Assembly: GCF_050510895.1 (NCBI RefSeq)
Contig: NZ_JBNINT010000001.1
Location: forward strand, 2,852,001 to 2,916,000
DNA: 64,000 bases
Direction: 5' to 3'
DNA from: Pannonibacter phragmitetus_B
Lineage (GTDB): Bacteria; Pseudomonadota; Alphaproteobacteria; Rhizobiales; Stappiaceae
This document shows positions 1 to 9,057 of the stretch, in pieces. The notes under the pieces are model-generated. The model searched no databases. It saw nothing but the letters and a program-made list of their open reading frames with translations, and had not been told where the DNA came from. A program made the translations under genes and the position numbers. Numbering within the stretch: the stretch's first letter is position 1; each line of letters starts with the position of its first letter.

Positions 1-318
1 GGAGCAGACGGGATCTGCTGGGTGGATGTGTCCCGGGATGCTCCGGAAGTTCTGCTGCCGGACGGGCTCACGCGCAGCACTGCCCTTGCCAGGTTCCATG
101 TGCGCGGCGCCGATGGGACGCTGCGGTCGGGCGCGGCAGCCTTTCTCAGCCTGTGGCACAGCCTGCCGCGTTTTGCCCGCGCTGCCCGCCTGCTCGACCG
201 GCCGGTTCCGCGCGCCGTACTGGAGTTCGGCTATCGCCTGACGCTCATCCTCCGCCCTGCCCTGCAAGCGCTGGCAAGGCGTGTGTTCCGTCCTCATCCG
301 CAGGAGCAAGACAGATGA
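1..318 (+). CDS. DCC-family (DUF393) protein, C-terminal part
   Basis: The frame is open from base 1, so the gene begins upstream of the window and only about 105 C-terminal residues are visible. The segment reads as the end of a DUF393 'thiol-disulfide oxidoreductase DCC' protein: a V-R-G-A-D-G-x-L-R-S-G-A-A-A stretch, then an aromatic and Leu-rich tail with L-P-R-F-A-R. The N-terminal D-x-x-C-x-x-C that names the family would lie outside the window, so redox function cannot be judged. The stop codon overlaps the ATG of the next gene (ATGA), which implies translational coupling. A GTG at 22 is an internal codon, not a start. Confidence 0.65.
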   Translation, partial: GADGICWVDVSRDAPEVLLPDGLTRSTALARFHVRGADGTLRSGAAAFLSLWHSLPRFARAARLLDRPVPRAVLEFGYRLTLILRPALQALARRVFRPHPQEQDR

Positions 319-803
319 CACGGCACCTCACCTACAATCCGATGACCGTGCCACGCCCGGCGCTTGCCCTCGGAGTTGCCGGGCTAATCCCATTTGCGGC
401 CGCCAGCTTGGTGGCCTTTGCCGGGCCGCCCGACCTGCGCCCGCAAGCTGCCTTTGCACTTGCAGCTTATGGTGCTGTCATTCTGTCCTTTCTTGGGGGC
501 ATTCACTGGGGAGTGGCCATGGCCGCATCCACCGGACAGGACGAGGCTTTTGAAGACCGTGAGCTTCTCACGCGGCTTGCCATCGCCGTCGCTCCGTCTC
601 TTGCAGGGTGGGCGGGTCTGCTGCTGCCGCAGACTTCGGGGCTTCTACTGCTGGCGGCATGCTTTGCAGCCATGCTCGCCCTTGATCTGACAGCATCCAG
701 GGATGGCAAATTTCCGTCTTGGTATCCGGCGCTGCGTCTGCCGCTCAGCGCGGGCGCAGCGGCCTCAATGCTGCTGGGAGCTGCGGCGCCTGCCGTGATG
801 TAA
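315..803 (+). CDS. DUF3429 family membrane protein
   Basis: A 162-residue hydrophobic protein starting at the ATG that overlaps the previous stop codon. Four to five membrane segments are visible, including the G-G-I-H-W-G motif near residue 60 that is typical of DUF3429 proteins. The family has no established biochemical role. Coupling to the upstream DUF393 gene recurs in alphaproteobacteria as far as I recall, and suggests a shared membrane-associated job. Function remains unknown. Confidence 0.7.
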   Translation: MTRHLTYNPMTVPRPALALGVAGLIPFAAASLVAFAGPPDLRPQAAFALAAYGAVILSFLGGIHWGVAMAASTGQDEAFEDRELLTRLAIAVAPSLAGWAGLLLPQTSGLLLLAACFAAMLALDLTASRDGKFPSWYPALRLPLSAGAAASMLLGAAAPAVM

Positions 804-875
804 ACACTGCGATTTGACAGGAACCCTTGCAAAGATCTCTTTTCAGATGATCCAGACTCAGTCATTCATTGTGCA

Positions 876-883
876 TTAACCAT
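876..883 (+). promoter_or_regulatory. possible CtrA half-site
   Basis: TTAACCAT, the half-site favoured by the cell-cycle regulator CtrA in Hyphomicrobiales, lies 41 bases upstream of the start of the next small gene. A second half-site at the usual spacing is not present. One such octamer would be expected by chance roughly once per one or two windows of this size, so this is only a candidate. Confidence 0.25.
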
Positions 884-923
884 AAATGCCGAAGCTGTAG
901 TCGTGGATATCGGGGAGACCGGC

Positions 924-1136
924 ATGGTTCGTTTGCGCAAACGCCTTGAGAGTTTGGACGACTTCTTTGCAGCCGTCGAAGGCTATACACATTTGCCCTC
1001 TGAACTCCTGGTCCGTTTCCTGCTCGACAACTACCTCGTTGATCTGGACCAGCTTTCCGAGTTCGCCAACTCAATGAAGCAGAAACAGATCACCCCAGCT
1101 GGTGCCAATCCCGCCGCCGCTTCGATCGCGGCCTGA
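924..1136 (+). CDS. small hypothetical protein, 70 aa
   Basis: The ATG at 924 is preceded by GGGGAG at 6-base spacing, which is why it is preferred over an upstream GTG at 903. The product is acidic to neutral and probably mostly helical, with a core 'LESLDDFFAAVEGYTHLP' followed by 'ELLVRFLLDNYLVDLDQL', and an Ala-rich tail. No signal peptide, cysteine pair or membrane segment is visible. I do not recognise the family. It stands alone between the DUF3429 gene and a converging response regulator. Confidence 0.55.
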   Translation: MVRLRKRLESLDDFFAAVEGYTHLPSELLVRFLLDNYLVDLDQLSEFANSMKQKQITPAGANPAAASIAA

Positions 1137-1269
1137 TCTGTCTGCTGTCACCCGGTGAACGGTTGGCAGGGGATACGCCATGTCTTCATGAGTACTCTCG
1201 ATGAAGATGAGGCCGCCGCAGGTAACGGGCTTTCCTGGTCTTCAGAGGTTTCCAGAGGCAAGTCCGGCC

Positions 1270-1806
1270 TCAACCGATAGCCTGAGTTTCCGGGGGTTGC
1301 TGCGCAGGGCCGCTGGCATTTCCCGGCTGCGGCAGTCCACCCTGCCAGATCTTCTGGCGATTGCGGATTTCGCGCGGTGCCGGACCGAAATAGCTCGGGG
1401 TCTTCACAAAATCACGCGGCTGCATGATCACGCTCGACACCCGCTGATAAAGCGCCTTGGCCGAGATCGGCTTTGACAACAGCTCATGCACGCCAAGACG
1501 GCGCGCCTCAATGATGCGGCTGCGCTCCGTGTGCCCTGTCACCATGATGATGGGAATATAGGCAAAGGGGTTGTTCTGCGTGCGGATCATACGCACCATA
1601 TCGGCGCCGTCGAGGATCGGCATCACCCAGTCAAGAATCAGAATGTCTGGATTCGCACGGTCCATGGCCTCAAGGCCCGACGCACCATCTTCGGCCTCGA
1701 CAATCCGCCGCGCGCCAAAGCCCTGCAGCATGGTGCGCAGGATCGTTCGCATGTAGGCGCTGTCTTCCACCAGAAGAAATGTCAGCGAGGCAAGATCAAG
1801 GCTCAC
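1270..1806 (-). CDS. single-receiver (CheY-like) response regulator with C-terminal tail
   Basis: The receiver fold is complete: acidic pair E-D near residues 14-15, phospho-acceptor D59 in ILILDWVMP, T90 in IIMVTGHTE and K112 in LLSKPIS. About 50 residues rich in Pro, Gln and Gly follow, and no DNA-binding or enzymatic domain is attached, so output is probably by protein interaction. GTG at 1806 is chosen as start because GGAGG lies six bases before it; a TTG at 1827 has no comparable site. No kinase is adjacent, so the partner is unknown. The W after the phospho-Asp and the tail match a receiver-only family common in Hyphomicrobiales. Confidence 0.8.
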   Translation of the reverse strand: MSLDLASLTFLLVEDSAYMRTILRTMLQGFGARRIVEAEDGASGLEAMDRANPDILILDWVMPILDGADMVRMIRTQNNPFAYIPIIMVTGHTERSRIIEARRLGVHELLSKPISAKALYQRVSSVIMQPRDFVKTPSYFGPAPREIRNRQKIWQGGLPQPGNASGPAQQPPETQAIG

Positions 1807-2286
1807 CGGCCACCTCCGTTCGTCCAAGTCAGACTACAGGCAAAGGGTGAAAAGAGAGTTAGTCAACTCTGCCAGTAGCCGGTGGTCCGTTCCCTGGCCG
1901 CTGCCGCAGCGGTCACTTACCACCAGCAGCTGTCCAGCCAGACCGTTAACAGACATATAGGGTTTGACTGCACAAGCGGCCCCTTCTGTGGCCTATTCAA
2001 GTGCATTTCAGCCCTCTGAAGCCATTAACTCAATAATTTCAGCCCGTTGCACAACCGGTCCAGCGCCCGCAGAATCTCCTTTGCCCAACGGCATTTAACC
2101 GGAGATGCCGCAGATTTGACATAAGATTCAAATCACCGGGTTTAAACCTTGGTAAAGTTGCGAAGCATTAACTCGATCCGGAGCTAGCGCTTAACCCCCT
2201 TTGAGGGAGCCGTGCTATAAATCCGTCACAGTCAGACGAGGCAAGTTCTAGCAATAGCCTTTCATCCTGACACTCCGGAGCCAACC
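1807..2286. other. intergenic stretch, 480 bp
   Basis: This gap between divergent genes is more AT-rich than its surroundings. It contains scattered TTAA tetramers, for example near 1948, 2025, 2143 and 2168, and a CCCCCTTTGAGGG segment near 2205. I see no convincing reading frame, tRNA fold or strong hairpin. It presumably holds the promoters of the receiver gene (minus) and the small membrane protein gene (plus). Confidence 0.4.
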
Positions 2287-2460
2287 ATGCAGAGCGAACG
2301 CATCGAGAAGAAGAGGGAGGCAAGCAGGGAAAAATCCCGCCCGCAGGCCCCATCTTTCAGCGCCAGCTCTGGCCCTGCTCAAGAGAACATTCTTCTCGTA
2401 TCCGGTCTGGCCCTGCTGATCGTATCAGCCAGCATGGTGATCACCGCCCTCGTCGGCTGA
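2287..2460 (+). CDS. small single-pass membrane protein, 57 aa
   Basis: A short frame starting at ATG 2287 with CGGAG six bases upstream. The first half is highly charged and Lys/Arg/Glu-rich (MQSERIEKKREASREKSR), then a Ser/Pro linker, then one hydrophobic segment (ILLVSGLALLIVSASMVITA) ending three residues before the stop. This is the layout of a tail-anchored or small inner-membrane protein. It converges on ccoS with only 33 bases between them. No family is recognised, and the coding call rests on start context and composition. Confidence 0.5.
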   Translation: MQSERIEKKREASREKSRPQAPSFSASSGPAQENILLVSGLALLIVSASMVITALVG

Positions 2461-2493
2461 GGCAGGCATGCCTTGCCGAGATTGCACCGCCGG

Positions 2494-2661
2494 TCAGGTT
2501 TTCTCCCCGTCACGGTCCTCCAGATCGTCATCATCGAGAATACGCCAGCTGGCGCCTTCAAGATCATCATACTGGCCACTTTTCAGCGACCACAGAAAGC
2601 CCGCAAGCCCCAGACCACCGAGAAACAGGGCAACCGGGATGAGAAACAGCAGGATAGTCAT
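2494..2661 (-). CDS. ccoS: cbb3 oxidase maturation protein CcoS
   Basis: A 55-residue protein with one N-terminal membrane helix (ILLFLIPVALFLGGLGLAGF) followed by the family hallmark W-S-L-K-S-G-Q-Y-D-D-L-E-G-A and a strongly acidic tail (ILDDDDLEDRD). CcoS is needed for heme and CuB insertion into the CcoN subunit of cbb3 oxidase. It is the last gene of the ccoGHIS operon. Its ATG would overlap the ccoI stop as ATGA once one base is restored to a C run at 2666-2670. Confidence 0.93.
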   Translation of the reverse strand: MTILLFLIPVALFLGGLGLAGFLWSLKSGQYDDLEGASWRILDDDDLEDRDGEKT

Positions 2662-4941
2662 TCTGCCCCCGTGGCTTAAGAGAAATGGCTGCCTTGCGGC
2701 CAGCCGCCGCACCCTCTCCAGTCTGGGCCGGCACCATGTCCTGTGCCATGCGCGCATTGACGAGGCGCAGGCGCAAGGCATTGGCCGTGACGATGAGAGA
2801 CGAGCCCGACATGGCAGCGGCTGCAATCAGCGGCGTGACGAAACCCGCGACCGCGATCGGAACCGCGATCAGATTGTAGATGACCGAAATCCAAAGGTTC
2901 TCGATCATGGCGGCCTTGGCCTTGCGGGAGATGGCAAGCGCTTCAGCCACGGGACGCAGCGGATCGCCGAGGAACACGGCATCGGCAGCGGCCTGGCTGA
3001 TGTGAACCGCCGTCACAGGCGATAGGGACACATGCGCGGCGGCCAGAGCCGGAGCATCATTCAGACCATCACCAACCATCAGCACGGTGCGGCCTGCCTG
3101 CTTCAGTTCTTCAAGACGGGCAATCTTGCCAGCAGGCGTCATCCCGGCCCGCCATTCGCGGATGCCAAGAGTATTGGCGGCCTGCTCCACCGCACCAGCC
3201 CGGTCACCGGACAGGATCTCCAGATGATAGCCCATGGACTTGAGACTGGCAGCAACGGCCGGAGCATCAGGCCGCAGCTTCTGCCGCAGGGCAATCAGCC
3301 GCGCAGGCGCATCGCCCAGCTTATAGGCCAGCAGCGACGCATCCGGATGGCGTTGCATCATCGCGTCCACATCGGCCTCTGCCGCACCGCAGAAAATTGG
3401 GCTGCCAAGCCGGATTTCGCGACTCCCAAATCGCAGGAGACACCTGCTCCGCTCGTCTCCACCACACCGGCGAGCGGCTCGCTGGCAGCTGCTGCCTGGG
3501 CGAGGCCACGGGCCAGCGGATGGCGGCTGGACAGGGCCAGACGCCCGGCAAGCAGAAGATCGGGGTCCGACAGATCCGGCTCCTCAACAAGTTCAGGTTC
3601 GGACAGGGTCAGCGTGCCGGTCTTGTCGAAGACGATCGTATCGGCGGCTGCCAGCCGTTCGATGGCATCGCCGGAGCGGATCAGCACACCGGCCTTGAAC
3701 AATTGCCCGGAGGCGACGACCTGCACAGCCGGAATCGCAAGGCCGAGCGCGCAGGGGCAGGTGATGATGAGAACCGAGATGGCAATGATCAGCGCCGGCT
3801 GCCAGCCGATACCATAGAGCGCCCAGCCGGCGAAGGTCAGCGCCGCGGCAGCGTGCACCACCGGCGAATACATGGAGGCTGCCCGGTCGGCGAGCACCAC
3901 ATAGGAGGACTTGGCCTGCCCGGCGGCCTCCAGCAGGCGGTTCACCTCGTCCAGCACAGTCGAGCCGGACGCGGCCGAAACACGCACATGCAAGGCACCA
4001 TCGGCATTGCTGGTACCGGCATAGACGCGGTCCCCCGCCTTCACAGGCTCCAGAGCCGTCTCGCCAGTCACGAGACTCTGATCGACTTCGGAAACACCTT
4101 CCTCGATGATCCCGTCGACCGGGATGCGCTCACCCGCCGTCACCAGCACGAGGTCGCCGGGCTGAATACGGGAGAGCGGCACTTCCCGCACACTGCCGTC
4201 CGGATTGATCCGCGCCGCGGCCTCGCCCTTCAAGGCGGCAATATTCTCTGCCAGCGATTGGGTGCGGCCGCGCATGTTGTGATCGAGATAACGGCCGACC
4301 AGCAGAAAGAACAGCAGCATGGTGGCAGATTCAAAGTAGGCGTGATGCTGGCTTTGTGCCGTCTGGACCAGCGAAAGCCCCACAGCCAGGCACACGCCGA
4401 TGGAGATCGGCACATCCATGTTCAGGCGGCCGCCGCGAATGGCGTTGAAGGCACTTCTGAAGAAGGGCCGGCCTGCATAGGCAACGGCCGGAAGGGCGAT
4501 CAGTGCGGAGATCCAGTGAAACAGATCACGGGTCTCGTCGGTAATATCCGTGACATTGCCCGACCAGACCGAAACCGAAAGCAGCATGATGTTCATTGCG
4601 GCAAAGCCGGAGACCGCAATGGCGCGCATCAGTTCCCGCCCCGTCTGATCCTGACGGTTGCGCGCAGAGGCCGGATCGAACGGGTGGGCCTTGTAGCCCA
4701 TGCGCGCCAGCGTGGCGACAATCTTGTCCGCCCCAGTGGCTGCTGCATCCCAGTCCACCGCGAGCCGGTGGGAGGTGAGGTTGACACGTGCTCTGGCGAC
4801 ACCCGGCAGGCGCATCAGCCCCCGTTCAATGTCGCCCATACAGGCCGCACAAGTGATGCCCTCGACGGCCAGGTCCATATGGGCCCTGCCCTCTTCTCCA
4901 GATGTGACGAATGCGTCCCAGTCACGCATATGCACAGTCAT
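2658..4941 (-). CDS. ccoI: copper-exporting P-type ATPase CcoI (FixI), two frameshifts
   Basis: CcoI is the inner-membrane copper ATPase needed for cbb3 oxidase assembly. Visible in order: heavy-metal domain with CAAC at residues 31-34, membrane helices, the TGE actuator motif, the CPC copper site (TCPCALG), the DKTGTLT phosphorylation motif, and GDGLNDAP in the second part. The frame breaks twice. One G is missing from the run at 3425-3427; adding it turns the sequence into 'DLGSREIRLGSPIFCG', as expected after DKTGT. A second is missing at 2666-2670; adding it makes the stop overlap the ccoS start. With both restored the length is 761 aa, normal for the family. Start ATG 4941 follows AAGGA. 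Confidence 0.9.
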
Positions 4942-5013
4942 GATCCGTCCTTCATGCGAGAGAGAAACGCGGTGCCCGGTCCGCCCCTGAACCGGGCACC
5001 GCTCCTGTCAAAG

Positions 5014-5552
5014 TCAGTCCGTCAGAAAAAGCGTGTTCTCAGAGCGGAATACCCGGCCTTCAGCACCGTGAGCCTCAATGATCAGGTGCCATTTGCCTGC
5101 AGCTACCGCATTTGGCGTTAAGGCCGCGTAGTGCCCGCTTTCCCCCTCAACAAGGCTGATCGTCTGATCCTGTCCCGTCGCGAGAGGATGCATCAGCTTA
5201 GCCTCGAAACTCACACCGGACACCGGTGAGCCGTCGGCCTTCTCGGCGTTAATGGCGATCTGAGCCCGCCCTTCGGCCTTGCGCTCGAGATGCGCATTGA
5301 CCTGCCAGCCACGGGATGCCTGTTCACGGGCAGCTGCCACTTCGCTATTGAAAGCCTGTCCAGCCTTGTAGGAGCTATCGACGACCGTTCCAGGGAAGCT
5401 GCCGATGGCCACCCACAGAAAGATCCCGTTGGCTGTAAAGACCGCGCCGAAGAAGCAGAAAAGCCAGATCAGCACCGTCCAGCCGGTCAAGGGCGGCGCG
5501 CCGCCCCTGCCGTTCCATCACCCTTGCCCGTCCTCGCAAGCGTTTGTGTCAT
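5014..5552 (-). CDS. ccoH: cbb3 oxidase assembly protein CcoH (FixH), one frameshift
   Basis: A single-pass membrane protein of the FixH family, required for cbb3 oxidase assembly. After about 20 polar residues comes a helix (VLIWLFCFFGAVFTANGIF), then 'SYKAGQAFN' and a beta-rich periplasmic domain. The true start is ATG 5552, nine bases after the ccoG stop with GGAGG in front. That frame meets a stop at about residue 22 unless one base is added within 5491-5507, in either the GGG at 5491 or the CCCC at 5504. The downstream frame could otherwise begin only at TTG 5490. Restored length is 179 aa. Confidence 0.85.
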
Positions 5553-5561
5553 CTGGTCCTC

Positions 5562-7022
5562 CTATGGAGCCTTGAAATAATCGCTGGTGTAGACAACCTC
5601 ACCCATCACCGTATCCGTCAGGCGGAAGATGACCGGTGTCGAGGACGCAAGTTTTGCATCGGCCGGAGAATAGACCAGCACGCGGATCTCGCGGCTCTGA
5701 TCCGGGCCAACAACGATGAAGGGACGGCCATCCACGTAGTGGTCAATGCCGATCGCCTCGACCCTTGTACCGCCGGGCATTCCTTCAACATTGAGCATGA
5801 AAGTGCGCTCGTGGTTCTGCTTGTTCAGAAGACGCACGGTAAAGCCGTTGCGCACCGACCCGTCATTCTGTTGGACGAAGATCGGGTTGCGGTCATGCAG
5901 CACGCTGATGCCCGCAAAATCACGGCTGAGCAGCGTGTAGAGCATGATGGCACCTGTGATGGCAATGACCGCCGCATAGATGATGGTGCGTGGACGCACG
6001 ATATCATAGGTCGCGTCCTTGCCCTCCAGCCGCCGCTGGATGTTCTCGTCCGTATCATAGCCGATGAGGCCAGTGGGCTTGCCGACACGTGTCATCACAG
6101 CGTCGCAGGCATCGATACACAGGCCGCACTGGATGCAGTCAAGCTGAAGGCCGTTGCGGATGTCGACGCCCGTCGGGCAGACGTGGAAGCACTGGGCACA
6201 GTCAACGCAATCGCCCGCCGGAAGGCCCTTGGCCGCAAGCTCGTTGTTCCGCTTCAGCGGTCCGCGCGGCTCACCCCGGTCCCAGCGGTAGGTGACGTTA
6301 AGCGCCTTCTCATCCGTCAATGCCGCCTGAATACGCGGCCAGGGGCACATGTAGATGCAAACCTGCTCGCGCATGAAACCGGCCAGCAGATAGGTGGTCG
6401 TGGTCAGGATGCCGATCCAGACATAGGCGCTCAAGGGTGCCTGGAAGGTGGCAAGTTCATACACTAGCGTCGGTGCGTCGGAGAAATAGAGGACCCAGGC
6501 GCCGCCGGTCCACCAGGCAATCATCAGCCACGACACGTGCTTGGCCGCACGCTTGCCGAACTTCGACAGGCTCATCGGCGCCTTGTCGAGGGCGATGCGC
6601 TCACGCCGGTCGCCTTCGATCTTGCGCTCGACCCAGAGAAACAGGTCAGTCCAAACCGTTTGAGGGCACAGATAGCCGCACCAAAGACGCCCGGCGACAG
6701 CATTCATCAGAAACAGCGCCAGAGCCGCAATAATCAGCAAGCCAGTGAGATAATAGACTTCCTGCGGCCAGATCTCGATGAAGAAGAAGTAGGCCCGCTG
6801 CCCTTCAAGATCGACCAGAACGGCCTGACTGGGAGCATTCGGCCCCCGGTCCCAACGAATGAAGGGAAGGAAATAATAGATGCCCAGAGTGATGAACAAC
6901 AGCGTCCACTTGATCTTGCGGAAGGTTCCCTTGACCGCCATCGGATAGATCTTCCGGGCGGACGCAAACCACTCTTCTGGCTCGCCACCGGCACCGGCGG
7001 CATTTGGCTCGATTCGCATCAT
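5562..7022 (-). CDS. ccoG: cbb3 oxidase accessory ferredoxin CcoG (FixG)
   Basis: A 486-residue polytopic membrane protein with about five helices and two ferredoxin-type clusters (CVDCAQCFHVCP and CIQCGLCIDACD), plus CGYLCPQ and CPWPRIQ motifs between helices. CcoG reduces Cu(II) in the copper route to cbb3 oxidase. The C-terminal third is an immunoglobulin-like periplasmic domain. The frame is intact. It leads the ccoGHIS operon, and a FixK-type box lies about 119 bases before its ATG. Confidence 0.95.
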   Translation of the reverse strand: MMRIEPNAAGAGGEPEEWFASARKIYPMAVKGTFRKIKWTLLFITLGIYYFLPFIRWDRGPNAPSQAVLVDLEGQRAYFFFIEIWPQEVYYLTGLLIIAALALFLMNAVAGRLWCGYLCPQTVWTDLFLWVERKIEGDRRERIALDKAPMSLSKFGKRAAKHVSWLMIAWWTGGAWVLYFSDAPTLVYELATFQAPLSAYVWIGILTTTTYLLAGFMREQVCIYMCPWPRIQAALTDEKALNVTYRWDRGEPRGPLKRNNELAAKGLPAGDCVDCAQCFHVCPTGVDIRNGLQLDCIQCGLCIDACDAVMTRVGKPTGLIGYDTDENIQRRLEGKDATYDIVRPRTIIYAAVIAITGAIMLYTLLSRDFAGISVLHDRNPIFVQQNDGSVRNGFTVRLLNKQNHERTFMLNVEGMPGGTRVEAIGIDHYVDGRPFIVVGPDQSREIRVLVYSPADAKLASSTPVIFRLTDTVMGEVVYTSDYFKAP

Positions 7023-7134
7023 TCCGTCCTTTCATCCCGGTTACCGGCCCCAACGGCGCCCGGGCAGTTCCGGGTACAAACCCGGATTTATGCTGACCTT
7101 GGAAGCACACTAGACGGAGCAGCACTGACAGGCC

Positions 7135-7148
7135 TTGAGCCTGATCAA
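7135..7148 (-). promoter_or_regulatory. FixK/FNR box of ccoGHIS
   Basis: On the minus strand the site reads TTGATCAGGCTCAA, nine of ten matches to TTGAT-N4-ATCAA. It sits between the ccoP 3' end and ccoG, centred about 119 bases upstream of the ccoG start. This makes ccoGHIS an independent FixK target, not just a read-through product of ccoNOQP. The regulator encoded at 13741-14457 has the E-x-x-S-R recognition helix expected for this sequence. Confidence 0.75.
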
Positions 7149-7260
7149 ATGCGGCAATATGTCAAAGGCCGGACGCTTGCGCGCCCGGCCTCCGGTTCTT
7201 CTGATGCTATAGTCCCTCGCCGTGCCGGTCCGTCAGACCTTTTCCGGTGAGGCGGAGAGT

Positions 7261-8139
7261 TTACTCGCCACCGCCGAAGGAGTGCACGTAGACGGCCAGC
7301 GACTTGATGGTTGCCGGGTCGAGGCGGCCTTCCCACGCGGGCATGACGCCTTGCCGTGGGGCGTTGATCTGCGCCTTGATGGCCTTCAGCGACTTGCCAT
7401 AGAGGTAGTTGGCAGCAAGCAGGTTGGGCGCGCCCATTTCCCGCATGCCGGCAAGATTGTCGCCATGGCAGGCTGCACAGTTTTCCTGGTAGACGGTTTC
7501 ACCCGCAGCCAGATCCACCCCCGGTTCGGTCTCCAGCCCGGCGCGCGAAGCGACGAAATTGGCGACCTGATCGATCTGGGTCTTATCCAGCAGCTCATCC
7601 CGGCCAAAGGCTGGCATTTCGCCGATCCGGGCCTCGTCATGACCCGAGCGGATGCCATACTTCAGAGTCGTATGGATGTCTTCCAGCGTGCCGCCCCAGA
7701 TCCAGCCGTCGTCCTGAAGGTTCGGATAGCCAATGGCACCCGTACCGCCAGAGCCGTGGCAGGCTGCGCAGTTGTCACCGAAAGCCGCACGGCCATTCGC
7801 CATGGCGAAGTCGAGCAGTTCCGGCTTGGATGCGATCTCTTCCAGGCTTGCGTCATTCAGCCCTGCCCCAAGCTGCACACGGGCAGCCTGACCGGCCTCG
7901 ACAGCGGCCAGCGCATCTGCGCGCTGGCTGTTGCCCAAGACACCAGCGGTATAACCGCTGATCAGCGGCCAGGAGGGGTAAACCACCCAGTAGCCGATCG
8001 CCCAGACGATGGAGGCGTAGAAGACATAGAGCCACCATTTCGGCAGGGGATTGTTGAGCTCCTTGAGCCCGTCCCACTCGTGGCCTGTCGTTTCAACGCC
8101 GGAGACAGCATCGATCTCCTTCTTGTGAATGTCGCTCAT
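7261..8139 (-). CDS. ccoP: cbb3 oxidase diheme subunit CcoP (FixP)
   Basis: A 292-residue membrane-anchored diheme cytochrome c that passes electrons to CcoO and CcoN. A Trp/Tyr-rich helix spans residues 35-55 (WWLYVFYASIVWAIGYW). Two c-type heme sites follow, C124-A-A-C-H128 and C221-A-A-C-H225, each with a downstream Met region (GEMPAFG and GVMPAWEG). It is the last gene of ccoNOQP, three bases after ccoQ. The frame is intact and the length typical. Confidence 0.96.
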   Translation of the reverse strand: MSDIHKKEIDAVSGVETTGHEWDGLKELNNPLPKWWLYVFYASIVWAIGYWVVYPSWPLISGYTAGVLGNSQRADALAAVEAGQAARVQLGAGLNDASLEEIASKPELLDFAMANGRAAFGDNCAACHGSGGTGAIGYPNLQDDGWIWGGTLEDIHTTLKYGIRSGHDEARIGEMPAFGRDELLDKTQIDQVANFVASRAGLETEPGVDLAAGETVYQENCAACHGDNLAGMREMGAPNLLAANYLYGKSLKAIKAQINAPRQGVMPAWEGRLDPATIKSLAVYVHSFGGGE

Positions 8140-8142
8140 CTG

Positions 8143-8298
8143 TTAGTCCTCCCGGAACGGGATCTTGGAGGCCTCGTCAAAGCGGTCTGCGTTGCGGGGC
8201 CAGAGGGCATAGGCGAGCACGCCTGCAAACATCAGCACGAAGTAGATCGTGCCACCCGTCTGGGCGAAGCTCGCCAGGGTCATGTAGGTCTCGTTCAT
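8143..8298 (-). CDS. ccoQ: cbb3 oxidase subunit CcoQ (FixQ)
   Basis: A 51-residue protein with one helix (IYFVLMFAGVLAYALWP) and the C-terminal 'DEASKIPFRED' tail typical of CcoQ, which stabilises the oxidase complex. ATG 8298 is preceded by GAGGAGG. It lies between ccoO and ccoP with gaps of ten and three bases. Confidence 0.93.
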   Translation of the reverse strand: MNETYMTLASFAQTGGTIYFVLMFAGVLAYALWPRNADRFDEASKIPFRED

Positions 8299-8308
8299 GT
8301 GAGCCTCC

Positions 8309-9043
8309 TCAGCGCAGGTTCGCCTTGTCGTCGTAGATCGAGAAATCCACGAGCGTGCCAAGCATCTGCAGATAGGCGATGAGCGCATCCATTTCCGTCA
8401 GCTCCTTCGGGTTGCCGTCGAAGTCGCGGACGACAGCCTTCGGATAACGGGCCATGAATTCATCGACACCGTCCGCATCCGGATTGGCCTGAGTGGCCAG
8501 GTCCGCAGCGGCCTTTTCGATCATTTCATCCGTGTATGGCACGCCAACGATCGAGTTCACCTTGAGGTGGTCGGCAATGTCGCGGGTGTCGAGCTTGGCC
8601 GTCTTGAGGAACGGATAGCCAGGCATGATCGATTCCGGCACGACGGAGCGCGGGTTGATCAGGTGATCCCGGTGCCAGTCGTCGGAGTACTTGCCGCCGA
8701 CGCGCGCCAGGTCCGGACCGGTGCGCTTGGAGCCCCACTGGAACGGATGATCGTACATGGACTCCGCAGCCAGCGAGTACTTGCCGTAACGCTCCAGCTC
8801 ATCGCGCATCGGGCGGACCATCTGCGAATGGCAGAGATAGCACCCTTCACGGATGTAGATGTTGCGGCCAGCCAGCTCGAGCGGGGAGTAGGGACGCATC
8901 CCTTCCACCTTCTCGATTGTGCTCTTCAGATAGAAGAGCGGGACAATCTCGACGAGACCGCCGATGGAGACCATCAGGAGGATACCTACAAGAAGAAGAA
9001 TAGAGTTCTTCTCGAGGATTTGGTGTTTTGCCCAGGCAGACAT
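8309..9043 (-). CDS. ccoO: cbb3 oxidase monoheme subunit CcoO (FixO)
   Basis: A 244-residue membrane-anchored cytochrome c. The N-terminal helix spans residues 14-37, and the heme site C68-Y-L-C71-H72 is in 'REGCYLCHSQMVRP', a signature of CcoO. The region 'GPDLARVGGKYSDDWH' and the Met ligand segment 'ESIMPGYPFL' follow. It starts 14 bases after ccoN. Confidence 0.96.
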   Translation of the reverse strand: MSAWAKHQILEKNSILLLVGILLMVSIGGLVEIVPLFYLKSTIEKVEGMRPYSPLELAGRNIYIREGCYLCHSQMVRPMRDELERYGKYSLAAESMYDHPFQWGSKRTGPDLARVGGKYSDDWHRDHLINPRSVVPESIMPGYPFLKTAKLDTRDIADHLKVNSIVGVPYTDEMIEKAAADLATQANPDADGVDEFMARYPKAVVRDFDGNPKELTEMDALIAYLQMLGTLVDFSIYDDKANLR

Positions 9044-9057
9044 TGATTGCTCTCCCC

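Noticed and set aside
3397..5121. A 574-codon open frame on the plus strand opposite ccoI
   Set aside because: It is a GC-rich shadow frame. The minus strand holds the complete motif set of a copper ATPase, while this frame has no recognisable domain.
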